From Bacteroidales bacterium (GTDB taxonomy: Bacteria; Bacteroidota; Bacteroidia; Bacteroidales; F082): DNA of 64,000 nt. The position numbers and the translations under genes are program-made. Under the pieces are notes generated by a model. That model had not been told where the DNA came from. It saw nothing but the letters and a program-made list of their open reading frames with translations, and did no database searches. Below are positions 34,170 through 43,540 of the stretch, piece after piece; position 1 is the first letter of the stretch, and each line of letters begins with the position of its first letter. Location of the stretch: contig JALNZT010000004.1 in NCBI GenBank assembly GCA_023229135.1, positions 118,302-182,301 of the forward strand, in the 5' to 3' direction.

Positions 34170-34501
34170 TTAATAAAAGGTGTTAGTGAATGATTAAGGC
34201 TCAAAAGTATATAAATTTTATTTAGGATGGCTTTTTGATTTTATTAGTTGACGAGCATACCACTAAACTTTTTTACATCAAAATCAATTGAAGCCGGAAG
34301 CACCAGGTTTATTTTACTTACCCCAGAAAATAATATACTTACTCCGAGAAGTTAAGAAATGCCACTAAGCCTGCCGAAGTGTCCCCATTCCGATAGCTAT
34401 CGGAATTAAGTGCCACAAAGTATTGATTAGTAAAATCAAAACCTTTGTAATACAGTTATGACTTGGCGCAAGATTTTATTACCCAAAAACAGTGCTTGCG
34501 T
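34170..34501. other. Intergenic region (332 bp) with short palindrome
   Basis: There is no convincing coding frame. A 14-bp perfect palindrome ccgatagctatcgg lies near 34392-34405. The minus-strand -7-type element TACTTTTG (34202-34209) could start the BNR-repeat gene, but no TTTG was found at the right distance. Nothing else was recognised. Confidence 0.5.
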
Positions 34502-35806
34502 TTAAACTACACGCACCAAATAATAGTTTTTTTTGCCTTTTTGAACCAGTATATACTTGTTATTGAGTAGGTCGGCTGTTCCTACTTGCAGGTCGTCTTT
34601 CACTTTTTCTTTGTTAAGGCTCACGCCATTATCTTTAAGCATGCGACGTGCCTCGCCTTTGGATGGAAAGATGGCGGTGTGTGTGGTTAAAAACTCAATA
34701 ATATCTGCTGTTTCCGTAATAATATCGCGGCTTATCTCAACGGAGGGAACGCCCTCAAAAACGCTCAATAAGGTTTTTTCATCCAGTTTGCGCAGGGCAT
34801 CAGTGGTGCCTTTGCCAAACAGAATCTGGCTGGCTTCTTCGGCCAGTTGCAGTGCTTCTTCACCATGTACTCGAATTGTAATTTCTTGTGCCAAAGCTTT
34901 TTGTAGCTGCCGCTGATGGGGTGCTTGCTGGTGTTCTTGCTCCAGCTTTTCTATTTCCTGGCGCGTCATCAGCGTAAATATTTTTATATACTTTGCGGCA
35001 TCCTCATCGGAACAGTTGAGCCAGAATTGGTAAAAAGCATAAGGCGTAGTTTTCTCGGGGTCGAGCCAAATATTACCGCTTTCGGTTTTGCCAAACTTAC
35101 CGCCATCGGCCTTGGTAATAAGTGGGCAGGTGAGGGCAAAGGCTTTGGCTTCTGAGCCTAACTTTCTGCGTATCAGTTCTGTGCCAGTGGTGATATTGCC
35201 CCATTGGTCAGAGCCACCCATTTGTAGCTTGCAGTTTTCGTGCTGGTGCAAATGCAGAAAATCATAGCCCTGAACCAGCTGGTAGGTAAACTCGGTAAAC
35301 GACATTCCGGTGGCATTTTCTGCTGTGAGGCGCTTTTTTACGGAGTCTTTAGACATCATATAATTTACGGTGATATGCTTGCCAATTTCACGGATAAAAT
35401 CCAGGAAGCTGAAAGATTTCATCCAGTCGTAATTATTTACCAAAGCAGCTTTGTTAGGGGCTTCGGTTTTAAAATCCAGGAATTTAGCCAATTGCAGCTT
35501 GAGGCATTCCTGGTTGTGGCGCAGGGTAGCTTCGTCGAGCAGGTTTCTTTCCTGCGATTTTCCGGAAGGATCGCCAATCATTCCGGTAGCACCTCCGATA
35601 AGCGCCAGCGGTCTGTGACCCGCCATTTGCAGGTGTTTTAGCATCATAATACCTACCAAATGACCGATATGTAAAGAGTCGGCAGTTGGATCGATACCCA
35701 CGTAAGCGGTTGTCATTTCATTTGAAAGCTGTTCTTCGGTGCCGGGTGTTAGGTCGTGAATCATGCCTCTCCAACGCAATTCTTCTACAAAATTTTTGTG
35801 CATCAT
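34502..35806 (-). CDS. tyrS: Tyrosyl-tRNA synthetase (class I)
   Basis: This 434-residue protein starts at 'MMHKNFVEELRWRGMIHDLTPG'. The reading frame extends further upstream, but that part has no family match. The class I signature 'HIGH' lies at residues 46-49 ('DSLHIGHLVG') and the KMSKS-like motif is 'KFGKTESGNIWLDP'. The C-terminal S4 RNA-binding domain runs from 'FPSKGEARRMLKDNGVSLN' to the end. It charges tRNA-Tyr. A minus-strand -7-type element TATCTTTG lies at 35828-35835. It is divergent from the dehydratase/epimerase gene. Confidence 0.97.
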   Translation of the reverse strand: MMHKNFVEELRWRGMIHDLTPGTEEQLSNEMTTAYVGIDPTADSLHIGHLVGIMMLKHLQMAGHRPLALIGGATGMIGDPSGKSQERNLLDEATLRHNQECLKLQLAKFLDFKTEAPNKAALVNNYDWMKSFSFLDFIREIGKHITVNYMMSKDSVKKRLTAENATGMSFTEFTYQLVQGYDFLHLHQHENCKLQMGGSDQWGNITTGTELIRRKLGSEAKAFALTCPLITKADGGKFGKTESGNIWLDPEKTTPYAFYQFWLNCSDEDAAKYIKIFTLMTRQEIEKLEQEHQQAPHQRQLQKALAQEITIRVHGEEALQLAEEASQILFGKGTTDALRKLDEKTLLSVFEGVPSVEISRDIITETADIIEFLTTHTAIFPSKGEARRMLKDNGVSLNKEKVKDDLQVGTADLLNNKYILVQKGKKNYYLVRVV

Positions 35807-35925
35807 ATCGGTTAATTTTTTTCGCCGCAAAGATAGGCTTTTCAACAAATCGTGAGATCATAGCTCGGCTGGGTCTTGCGTATTTTTATAAGGCCTTATT
35901 AAAAACTCTTGCGTACTTTTGTTGG

Positions 35926-36936
35926 ATGAATTTTGTTACGGGAGCTACGGGTTTAGTAGGATCGCATTTGGTGGTCAAGCTATTAAGCGAAGGTGCAGAG
36001 GTGAAGGCATTGCGCAGGCCGCAGTCTGATCTTTCGCTGGTGAAACGGGTGCTGGCGCGCAGCTTTGAAGATCCAAAAACGGCTTTTGAAAAAATAACCT
36101 GGGTAGAGGGCGAACTGAGTGACTATGGCAGTCTTGAAGCGGCCCTTGCCGGGGTAGATTTTGTATATCACTGTGCTGCAACGGTTTCCTTTAGGCCTGC
36201 TGAACAGAAAGATATGCAATACACCAATATTCAAGGAACGGCAAATTTGGTAAACGCTGCCCTGTATTGTGGGATAAAGAAATTCTGCCATGTCAGTTCT
36301 GTGGCTGCCTTAGGACGTGCTGAGGCTGGAAAACCTGTATCTGAAAAATCGGCTTGGAAGGCTTCTGGCAATAATTCAGCTTATGCCGTTTCTAAATATG
36401 GTGCCGAAAGGGAAGTTTGGCGCGGCATTGCCGAAGGACTGGAAGCTGTTATTGTAAACCCTTCTATTGTTCTGGGCGCCGGAAACTGGGATGATGGAAG
36501 TGCAGCACTTTTTAAAACAGTAGCCGATGGTTTGAAGTTTTATACCAAAGGCATCAATGGTTTTGTTGATGTGAAAGATGTAGTGGATGCCATGTTGCTG
36601 CTTATGACGTTAGAAAATGCAGGGGAACGCTTTATTGTTTCGGCTGCTGATATCAGCTATGAAGCTCTTTTTAAACAGATTGCAGCAGGCTTAAATGTTG
36701 ATGCACCAAGTATTTATGCACGGCCCTGGATGGGTGCTTTGGCCTGGCGATTTTATTTCGTCAAACAATTGCTAACCGGAAAAAAGGCCTTGGTAACGCT
36801 TGAAACAGCGCGATCAGCGAAGAACAAACATTTTTATCCGGTCACAAAACTAAAGCAGGCAACAGGCTTTCAATTCAGACCTGTAGAAGACACAATAGCT
36901 GAAATTTGCGCTTATTATTTGGCAGAAAATGCCTAA
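35926..36936 (+). CDS. NAD(P)-dependent epimerase/dehydratase (extended SDR)
   Basis: This 336-residue protein starts at 35926, which puts the Rossmann motif at the N-terminus: 'MNFVTGATGLVGSHLVVKLL' (TGxxGxxG). The catalytic tyrosine-lysine pair is in 'YAVSKYGAEREVW', with Ser in 'HVSSVAALG'. 'VIVNPSIVLGAGNWDDGS' is typical of extended SDRs related to dihydroflavonol-4-reductase and 3-beta-hydroxysteroid dehydrogenase. The substrate is unknown. A -7-type TACTTTTG lies at 35914-35921, only 4 bp before the ATG, so the mRNA might be nearly leaderless. The flavodoxin gene follows. Confidence 0.88.
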   Translation: MNFVTGATGLVGSHLVVKLLSEGAEVKALRRPQSDLSLVKRVLARSFEDPKTAFEKITWVEGELSDYGSLEAALAGVDFVYHCAATVSFRPAEQKDMQYTNIQGTANLVNAALYCGIKKFCHVSSVAALGRAEAGKPVSEKSAWKASGNNSAYAVSKYGAEREVWRGIAEGLEAVIVNPSIVLGAGNWDDGSAALFKTVADGLKFYTKGINGFVDVKDVVDAMLLLMTLENAGERFIVSAADISYEALFKQIAAGLNVDAPSIYARPWMGALAWRFYFVKQLLTGKKALVTLETARSAKNKHFYPVTKLKQATGFQFRPVEDTIAEICAYYLAENA

Positions 36937-37054
36937 GAACAGCTAAATCATTGATGACCATTATTTATATACGTTCTAAAATAGAAGAATCGCAGGTAGA
37001 AGTAGCAAATAGTTTTAATTTTACCGCTGAAAACGATTGCAAAAAATAAATAAC

Positions 37055-37579
37055 ATGAGTAAAAGCATTTTATTATACTGGGCCACTGGTGGTAATGTAG
37101 AGAAAGCTGCACAACAAATTTATGCAGAATTAGGTGCTGAGAAACTTGAAATGGCTGATTTAGCCAGCTTTGACTACCATAGATTTGATGAGTTTGACAA
37201 CTTTATTTTTGGTATTGCTACTGTTGGTGCTGAAATTTGGCGCGACACGCAGGGCGACAATTATTGGAATGACTTTTTTGTGAATTTAGAAAATACATCC
37301 TTTGAAGGGAAAAAATTCGCATTCTATGGTCTTGGAAACCAGGTGCTTTATCCGGAACACTATGTGGATGCACTGGGATATTTGAAAAAAGAGGTAGAAA
37401 AGCGCAAAGGAACTATTGTAGGTTATTGGCCTACTGAAGGTTATAGCTTTACCGATTCGGAAGGTGTGGCAGATGGGAAATTCTTTGGCTTGGCATTAGA
37501 TGAAGACTTCCAGAAAGACCTTACGCCTGAGCGTATCAAACAATGGACAGCGCAAATTAGCCGCGAAATGGGCTTGTAA
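37055..37579 (+). CDS. Flavodoxin family protein
   Basis: This 174-residue protein starts at the ATG at 37055 ('MSKSILLYWATGGNVEKAAQ'), which gives the phosphate-binding loop at the N-terminus. The loop is 'WATGGNVEKA' where flavodoxins usually have 'S.TGNTE..A'. FMN-binding loops 'GIATVGAEIWRDTQGDNYW' and 'YGLGNQVLYPEHYVDALGYL' follow, and the tail is 'GLALDEDFQKDLTPERIKQW', the classic long-chain flavodoxin ending. It carries electrons in the cytoplasm, likely replacing ferredoxin under iron limitation. Its monocistronic layout and 110-bp upstream gap suggest its own promoter, but none is clear. Confidence 0.92.
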   Translation: MSKSILLYWATGGNVEKAAQQIYAELGAEKLEMADLASFDYHRFDEFDNFIFGIATVGAEIWRDTQGDNYWNDFFVNLENTSFEGKKFAFYGLGNQVLYPEHYVDALGYLKKEVEKRKGTIVGYWPTEGYSFTDSEGVADGKFFGLALDEDFQKDLTPERIKQWTAQISREMGL

Positions 37580-37785
37580 TATGCTGGTCTGAATTAGAGG
37601 TGTTCTTAAAAAAATACCAGGTTTTTCTTAAAAGACTATTCAGGTTTGTAAAACAACAAAATCTGTGCGACATAGTCACAGGCTATTCCGAGCTGGGTAT
37701 TTAACACGCAAAAGGGTGTTCCGGAAACGGATTGCATGTCCGCACCAGCACGCTTTGAATCATTGAGTCATTAACTTTTTGAATC

Positions 37786-39237
37786 TTATTCCACAATTAA
37801 ATTTCGGTAGTGGTCGTAGCGATCAATAATTTGCTCAACAAATGCGTAGGTTTCTTCACCTCGGGCATAGCCATAATACACCACTGAATCGTGATAAAAG
37901 GCCGGTTTTGATTTATTAAGCATAAAAAAGTCGGTTTCATCTGTCCATACATTGGGGTTTTTCTTGTATTTTTTGGCTAAACGGCGAGCGTCTAAAACAT
38001 GGCCTACACCAGCATTGTAGGAGGCCAAAATAAATTTTATTCGTTCGCTTGAATCTGTCACACTGGCCGGAATTTGTCGATCTAAGTATTGAATAAATTT
38101 CCCGCCAATACGAATTTGTTCTTCGGGGCTTGCTGTTGAGTCTATCCCAAATTGCTCCATTACCACAGGCATCAGCTGCATAAGTCCATAAGCGCCAGCC
38201 CAGCTGACAACATCCGGCTTGAATTCAGATTCCTGATAAATTAAGGAAGCCAGCAAGCGCCAATCCCAGTTTATTTCGGCTGCTACTTGTTTAATGGTTT
38301 CGTCGTAGGCCGACAAATGTCCTTCGTTGAAAGAGGTGTATTCGCTTTTTGCCAAATAGCGTACCCTGCTGTTTTTGAAATATTTATTATAAATCACTCG
38401 AGCTTCAAAAGTGTCGTTGAAAGTATTCAGCCAGAGATTTATCTCGTTCAAAAGGGCTTTATCTTCTTCTTTCTTTAAAGCCCAGGCCAGCTTTTGCGGG
38501 AAACTGATTGGCATTTTGGTGTCAATTCCGGGATAAACTTGCTCATTAATCAATGCAATATGCTCATCTGCAACGGTATAATCAATTTCACCATTGGCAA
38601 CGGCAGCAATTAAGTCTTCCACCTCGCGTTCGTCTTCTATAATATATATGGTGTCAGCGATTTCATCCATCAGGGTTTCCAGCCGTTTTTTAAAAATACT
38701 GCCGGCTTCAACATGGATAGTTTTTCCGGCTAGTTCAAGGCTTGAGCGCAGAAGTTGGCGCTCAATCTGATCGCGCGTTGACATTTTTTGCCAGCCCTTG
38801 GGCATGCGCTGCACCAATACTTGCCGGGTAATAATTAATGGATCGGTAAAATCAAACTGACTTTTGCGTTTTCCTGTAACAGTAAGACCCATTGCAATTA
38901 CATCCACATCACCTTTTTCTAAAAGTTTAAAACCTTTTTCCAGATTTTCTTCGATGCGTAGCTCAAGCTGTATGCCTAAGTACTTGGTAAACTTCTCAAG
39001 CATCTCATATTGATAGCCCATCGGTTCACCCCGATAAATATAGTAGTTTATCGAGTTGTAATCGGTAAGGGCAACAAGCTTGCGGCGGTTGATGATTTGC
39101 TGCAATTTGTCGGCTTGTTCTTTTTTATCTTTTTTCGCTGAAGCGGCCTTTCTATTTGTATCAGAAGCACAAGACCAAAGCGATAAAACAACTGCAAAAA
39201 AGATGATTTTTAAAAAAATATGTACTGTTTTAAGCAT
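37786..39237 (-). CDS. MltF-like lytic transglycosylase (substrate-binding domain plus SLT domain)
   Basis: This 483-residue lipoprotein has 'FFAVVLSLWSCASD' (Cys about residue 23). Residues ~50-290 form a periplasmic solute-binding (SBP_bac_3) domain ('LVALTDYNSINYYIYRGEPM', 'DVDVIAMGLTVTGKRKSQFD'). Residues ~310-460 form an SLT domain with the probable catalytic Glu336 ('LASLIYQESEFKPDVVSWAG'), 'GLMQLMP' and 'FILASYNAGVGHVLDA'. MltF enzymes degrade peptidoglycan and are regulated by muropeptide binding to the N-terminal domain. It is the second lytic transglycosylase of this window. No regulatory sites are evident. Confidence 0.93.
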   Translation of the reverse strand: MLKTVHIFLKIIFFAVVLSLWSCASDTNRKAASAKKDKKEQADKLQQIINRRKLVALTDYNSINYYIYRGEPMGYQYEMLEKFTKYLGIQLELRIEENLEKGFKLLEKGDVDVIAMGLTVTGKRKSQFDFTDPLIITRQVLVQRMPKGWQKMSTRDQIERQLLRSSLELAGKTIHVEAGSIFKKRLETLMDEIADTIYIIEDEREVEDLIAAVANGEIDYTVADEHIALINEQVYPGIDTKMPISFPQKLAWALKKEEDKALLNEINLWLNTFNDTFEARVIYNKYFKNSRVRYLAKSEYTSFNEGHLSAYDETIKQVAAEINWDWRLLASLIYQESEFKPDVVSWAGAYGLMQLMPVVMEQFGIDSTASPEEQIRIGGKFIQYLDRQIPASVTDSSERIKFILASYNAGVGHVLDARRLAKKYKKNPNVWTDETDFFMLNKSKPAFYHDSVVYYGYARGEETYAFVEQIIDRYDHYRNLIVE

Positions 39238-39368
39238 AAAAAAGCGTTGTTCGCACGCATAAAAGTAAATAAATTGTTTAGATAAACAAGTTTTACCCTA
39301 TTTGAAGGCTGCACTAAACGCCAAAGCTGTGGGGAAAATTATTTTTTTCAATATTTTTTTTCTTGATA

Positions 39369-39399
39369 TTGATTTGTATGCCAACATAATGTAACTTTG
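39369..39399 (+). promoter_or_regulatory. Promoter of the beta-barrel/lipoprotein pair
   Basis: TTG at 39369-39371 and TAACTTTG at 39392-39399 are 20 bp apart, matching the Bacteroidota pattern. The start codon is 37 bp beyond. Confidence 0.55.
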
Positions 39400-39435
39400 T
39401 AAAGTATTTGTAGTCCACAACCAACTATTACAGCT

Positions 39436-40149
39436 ATGAAAAATTTTCTGCCTTACCTTTTAACAGGTTTTATCTTGTTAGGTTTCTGTCATTTTTTGAA
39501 GGCTCAGGAATTATATGATGATTCACAGTACGAATCAGAAGAAACCATTGATAACAGCCGGTTCGGAATGGGAATCGGAATAAAAATGAGCACATTTGGA
39601 CCTGGAGTCGAAATTATTGCAGCGGTCACTCCTAAGTTACATCTTAGGTTGGGAGGAACCTATATGGATTATACCTATCACTACAGGGACAAAAATGTTG
39701 AGGTAAACGGCAGTGCCGAATCACATCTGAGCAGTTTTTCTTTGCTTGCGAATTATCAGTTGGCAAGGGTGTTTTTCGTTTCCGGTGGAATTTTGTACAA
39801 CATGAATGAAATTGGCCTCGACGGATTTTTCACCAAGTCGATGACAGTTGGCTCAATGGAAGTGTCTCCCGAAAAAATTGGAAGTGTAAATCTTAAGATA
39901 AAACCTGGCTCATCGCTTACACCTTACGCCGGCATTGGCTTAGGGCGTTCATTATCAAAAAACAATATTTTTTCTTTTGCCTTTGAGGTGGGAGCTGCTT
40001 TTCACGGAAGTCCTAAGGTTGAGTTGGGTGCTACAGGAATGTTGGAGCCAACAGGTTCTGAAGAACAACGACAGATTCTTGAGGACAACCTCTCAGGTTT
40101 TACTATCTATCCCATGCTGAATTTTCAGCTTTCATTTCGATTACTATAA
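39436..40149 (+). CDS. Outer-membrane beta-barrel protein
   Basis: This 237-residue protein has a signal peptide ('LTGFILLGFCHFLKAQ'). An acidic segment ('DDSQYESEETIDNS') is followed by barrel strands: 'FGMGIGIKMSTFGPGVEIIA', 'LHLRLGGTYMDYTYHY', 'FSLLANYQLARVFFVSGGI' and 'TPYAGIGLGRSLSKNNIFSF'. It ends 'MLNFQLSFRLL'. It starts an operon with a lipoprotein gene 24 bp downstream. No family beyond the general outer-membrane barrel could be recognised; the pairing suggests a barrel-lipoprotein complex. Confidence 0.72.
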   Translation: MKNFLPYLLTGFILLGFCHFLKAQELYDDSQYESEETIDNSRFGMGIGIKMSTFGPGVEIIAAVTPKLHLRLGGTYMDYTYHYRDKNVEVNGSAESHLSSFSLLANYQLARVFFVSGGILYNMNEIGLDGFFTKSMTVGSMEVSPEKIGSVNLKIKPGSSLTPYAGIGLGRSLSKNNIFSFAFEVGAAFHGSPKVELGATGMLEPTGSEEQRQILEDNLSGFTIYPMLNFQLSFRLL

Positions 40150-40173
40150 CATGAAAACCAATTCTTTACAGCC

Positions 40174-41817
40174 ATGAAAAAAATTAAAAATGTCTTATTT
40201 GTCATTGGAAGTAGCTTACTGTTTTTTAGCTTGTTTTTTATCAGCTCTTGCAATAAGCTCGAAAACGTTACCGAAGGTGCAAAACTGATTATTGATTACA
40301 ATTTAATAGAAACTACCATTGATGTCCAGCTTTATGATGCCGCTACCGGTGAGCTGATAGGCCGTGATGGTGATGCTTCTGTCAAAGTAAAAATTACCGG
40401 ACTCGATAAAGACGGGGTGATGGATATTACTGGTGTACAAAACAACGACATGCTCTATTATTCGCAACGCGGCATGCTTGGTCTGGCGCTAATTCCAGAG
40501 GCAGCCTTTACACCTTCTGAAACCAGGCCAATAGTTTTTAATATTGTAACAGATTTATCGGGTTATCTATCTACAAGCCAAAAAATTACAGTAGTGTCAG
40601 AAGGACGTAACCAGTATAGAATCAATATGGTTAGGCTCGATAATCCGCCACAGGGCGTTACAGTAAACAGGGAAACTGGCGTAACAACTGCTATCGACGG
40701 ACGTATTCAGAATCCGGCCACGGTGAGCACACCTACAGGAAAAGCAAAAATCGAAATTCCTAATGGTATTGTGTTGCGTGATTCGGAAGGAAACCCGCTT
40801 TCCGGAAGCATAAATGTGGATGTAGTGCATTTCGACAACACCAGCGATGAAGCTCTCGCAGCATTTCCGGGAGGGCTGATGCCTACCGTTACCAGAACCG
40901 ATGGAAGTGTTGCCGATGGCATGTTTTATTCGGCTGGCTTTTTGGCCATAGAAATTACGGATGCCAGTGGCCGCCATGCCGCTACTTTTGAGGAGGGAAC
41001 GGTAAGGATGGAAGCTGTGGTAAGTCCTGAAACGTATAATCCAGAAACAAATGGAGCTGTTGCCGCCGGAGATATAGTACCGGTTTGGAGCTATAACGAA
41101 AATACCGGAGAATGGAAAGAAGAAGGCGTTTCTACCATGCAGAATATTGATGGTCAGCTCATTGCCGACTTTGAACTCACACACCTTTCTTATTATAATT
41201 TCGATTGGTTTTATGGTGATTTCTGCTATCAGGGTGCTGCTTTCCAGTTTGTTGCCGATAACCCAATTTCGGGTTGCTACGTAATAGCAGGCACTATGTA
41301 TCGCCAAAGTGATAACGCTTACCTGATGAGTATTTATATGTGGGTTTGTCCGGGCCAACCTGTTTATACCAGTTATGCACCAAGTGGAGTTCCAGTGAAA
41401 ATCGTGTGGAACGAAAGCAGTTATCCCAATATTACAATCGCACCTTCTTCGCAGCCTACGCTGATTAATGATTTATGCGGCGGTGGCCCCTTTCAAATAA
41501 ACATACTTAACAATACAAGCAATACAACTACGGTTACCATTGATGTGGAAGCATACTGCGCCAGCCAGCCCAATATGATTATCCGTCCAAGTTTCAGTGC
41601 CTGGTACCGCCCGATAAGCAATTGGAATTGGAACCCGGTTGCAATGGAAAACGGTTATGCTGAAATTATGGGTGTTGAAATGGGTGGCACTTATATCGTT
41701 GGTATCTACTACGACAACCAATGGTATGAAACTGAAGTGGTTGTGACAGCTGAAGAATATACCTACGTAGGCATTGATTTGCCTGCTGATGTTTGCAGTG
41801 AGGTGTTTGGGTATTAG
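40174..41817 (+). CDS. Large envelope lipoprotein of unknown function
   Basis: This 547-residue protein has a clear lipobox 'LFFISSCNKL' (Cys about residue 26). The N-terminal part resembles a carboxypeptidase-regulatory-like beta-sandwich ('IDVQLYDAATGELIGRDGDA'). The middle has the pattern of CILP/teneurin-like surface proteins: 'PTGKAKIEIPNGIVLRDSEG', 'AGFLAIEITDASG....FEEG' and 'PVWSYNENTGEWKEEGVS'. The C-terminal part carries three short beta-repeats. It lies 24 bp after the beta-barrel gene and is surely co-transcribed. No catalytic motif is visible; a surface or periplasmic binding role is an inference. Confidence 0.65.
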   Translation: MKKIKNVLFVIGSSLLFFSLFFISSCNKLENVTEGAKLIIDYNLIETTIDVQLYDAATGELIGRDGDASVKVKITGLDKDGVMDITGVQNNDMLYYSQRGMLGLALIPEAAFTPSETRPIVFNIVTDLSGYLSTSQKITVVSEGRNQYRINMVRLDNPPQGVTVNRETGVTTAIDGRIQNPATVSTPTGKAKIEIPNGIVLRDSEGNPLSGSINVDVVHFDNTSDEALAAFPGGLMPTVTRTDGSVADGMFYSAGFLAIEITDASGRHAATFEEGTVRMEAVVSPETYNPETNGAVAAGDIVPVWSYNENTGEWKEEGVSTMQNIDGQLIADFELTHLSYYNFDWFYGDFCYQGAAFQFVADNPISGCYVIAGTMYRQSDNAYLMSIYMWVCPGQPVYTSYAPSGVPVKIVWNESSYPNITIAPSSQPTLINDLCGGGPFQINILNNTSNTTTVTIDVEAYCASQPNMIIRPSFSAWYRPISNWNWNPVAMENGYAEIMGVEMGGTYIVGIYYDNQWYETEVVVTAEEYTYVGIDLPADVCSEVFGY

Positions 41818-41945
41818 TTTTTCTTATCAAAGACTCAAGGAGAGTTGTTTCATCTTATGACAATAATGATTGCTTAATAGAAAAACCGGATCGTTGGTAA
41901 AGGCTGCCTTTTGGCTGCCTTTGCCATTTTAATAAAGTTAGTAAA

Positions 41946-43010
41946 CTAACGTTCCGAAATAATCCCGCTTCCCAGACAGTACGGGTTTTCGGGATGATAT
42001 AAAACACCAAACTGACCGGGTGCCACACCAGAAATGGCTTTATCGGATTGAATGTACCAGCCCAAATCGTCATGCAGCATCTTTCCGGTGTTAAACTCAG
42101 GCTGATGGCGGATTTTAAAGCGCACTGGCATTTCGTTTTCCAACTTAAAATCGGGATGCAAAAGCTGCACATCATCCAGATCAATGCGATCCCGGTATTG
42201 GCTCACCGGATCGTAGCCGTTTGAGACGTAAATGATATTCTCGTCTATATCTTTTTCCACTACAAACCAGGGGCCGCCACTCAATCCTAATCCTTTGCGC
42301 TGGCCGATGGTATGAAACCAAAATCCTTTATGGCTGCCCAGTCTTTTACCGGTTTCCAGTTCTACAATCAAGCCTTCTTTCTCGCCGGCATAGCGGCGGA
42401 TAAAATCATTGTAATTGATTTTTCCTAAAAAACAAATCCCCTGGCTGTCAGGACGATGTGCGCTCGGAAGCCGCATTTCTTCAGCTATGCGACGCACTTC
42501 TGCCTTAGGCAGATCGCCAACCGGAAACATCAGTTTGCTGAGCTGTGGATAGGTAATCCGGCCTAAAAAATATGTCTGATCTTTCACCGGATCAATGGCT
42601 GTTCCTAAATAAAAGTTGCCTTCTTTTTCTAAAACACGTGCATAATGTCCTGTGCTGATCTTGTCAAACTCATGTCCGTACCCGGCCTCAAAAGCTCCAA
42701 ACTTTATCAGTCTGTTGCACATCACATCGGGATTGGGTGTGAGTCCTTTTTTTACTGTTTCGATGGTATAAGCCACCACAGTTTCCCAATAATTTTTCTG
42801 TAAATCAACGATTTCCATCTTGCAGCCGTATTTTTTAGCGATAAAAGTCGTTATCTCAATATCTTCATCCGAAGGGCAATCAGAAAATGAAGGATCGTCT
42901 TCCATGCCTATTTTGATGTAAAAAATAACCGGATCATAGCCTTTTTCTTTGAGCAAAGGAATGGTCACGCTGCTGTCAACGCCGCCCGAAACAAGTGCTG
43001 CTACCTGCAT
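41946..43010 (-). CDS. mnmA: tRNA-specific 2-thiouridylase MnmA
   Basis: This 354-residue protein has the PP-loop ATP-binding motif 'SGGVDSSV' (8-15). The two catalytic cysteines are present: C98 ('NPDVMCNRLIKFG') and C193 ('DSQGICFLGKI'). The central signature is 'STGHYARV' and the C-terminal beta-barrel contains 'VYHPENPYCLGSGII'. The enzyme adds the 2-thio group to U34 of tRNA-Lys, -Glu and -Gln; note that glnS and lysS are also in this window. The family size is 350-380 residues, so it is full length. It is divergent from acpS. Confidence 0.96.
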   Translation of the reverse strand: MQVAALVSGGVDSSVTIPLLKEKGYDPVIFYIKIGMEDDPSFSDCPSDEDIEITTFIAKKYGCKMEIVDLQKNYWETVVAYTIETVKKGLTPNPDVMCNRLIKFGAFEAGYGHEFDKISTGHYARVLEKEGNFYLGTAIDPVKDQTYFLGRITYPQLSKLMFPVGDLPKAEVRRIAEEMRLPSAHRPDSQGICFLGKINYNDFIRRYAGEKEGLIVELETGKRLGSHKGFWFHTIGQRKGLGLSGGPWFVVEKDIDENIIYVSNGYDPVSQYRDRIDLDDVQLLHPDFKLENEMPVRFKIRHQPEFNTGKMLHDDLGWYIQSDKAISGVAPGQFGVLYHPENPYCLGSGIISER

Positions 43011-43153
43011 GTCGTTTAAATTTTGTGCAAAGGTCGCTATTTTTCATAAAAAGTGACGATTATGTTGTTTGGAGAAGACTTATTATTCAGGAACAGACCC
43101 AAAGCTGGCAACGTTTGAAAATACTGTACATTTGTGATTTATAGCTTTTAACC

Positions 43154-43528
43154 ATGATTTTTGGAATTGGAACCGACATCATTGAAGTGAGGCGCATGGA
43201 ACGCCATCTCAACAATAGCGAAGCCTTGCGCGACAAGCTTTTCACGGAGCGCGAGCAGGCTTATGCTAACGACAAAGCCAGTATGTATCAGCATTATGCC
43301 GCACGCTTTGCTGCTAAAGAAGCTTTTTTTAAGGCACTTGGCACCGGCTATCGTTTCGGAATGGCCTTTTGTGAAATAGAAGTCATCAACGACGATCTTG
43401 GGAAACCCGTGATTCACGTTTACGGCAAAGTGAAGGAATTTATTGAAAAGCAGGGCATAAAAAACATCCACCTCAGCATTTCGCATGTAAAAGAAATGGC
43501 CAACGCCTTCGTGGTTTTGGAGGGGTAG
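43154..43528 (+). CDS. acpS: Holo-[acyl-carrier-protein] synthase
   Basis: This 124-residue protein has 'MIFGIGTDIIEVRRMERHL' with the metal-binding D8, and E56 in 'AARFAAKEAFFKALGTGY'. Both match the AcpS active site. 'HLSISHVKEMANAFVVLE' near the end is typical. The enzyme transfers phosphopantetheine from CoA to apo-ACP, an essential step for fatty-acid synthesis. The -7-type element TACATTTG (43127-43134) lies 19 bp upstream of the start. The 3' end runs into an ATTCAAAG-type repeat and then the convergent xth gene. Confidence 0.96.
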   Translation: MIFGIGTDIIEVRRMERHLNNSEALRDKLFTEREQAYANDKASMYQHYAARFAAKEAFFKALGTGYRFGMAFCEIEVINDDLGKPVIHVYGKVKEFIEKQGIKNIHLSISHVKEMANAFVVLEG

Positions 43529-43540
43529 AGATTGCATTTG

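Noticed and set aside
40597..41358. 253-residue minus-strand open frame
   Set aside because: It is antisense to the large lipoprotein gene, whose signal peptide, promoter and operon context are convincing.
41896..41920. aaaggctgcc/ggctgccttt inverted repeat as the mnmA terminator
   Set aside because: The stem has a mismatch and no T-run follows on the minus strand.
41855..42184. 109-residue minus-strand frame at the mnmA end
   Set aside because: It is an alternative frame of the mnmA C-terminal part; the MnmA frame continues normally to its own stop.
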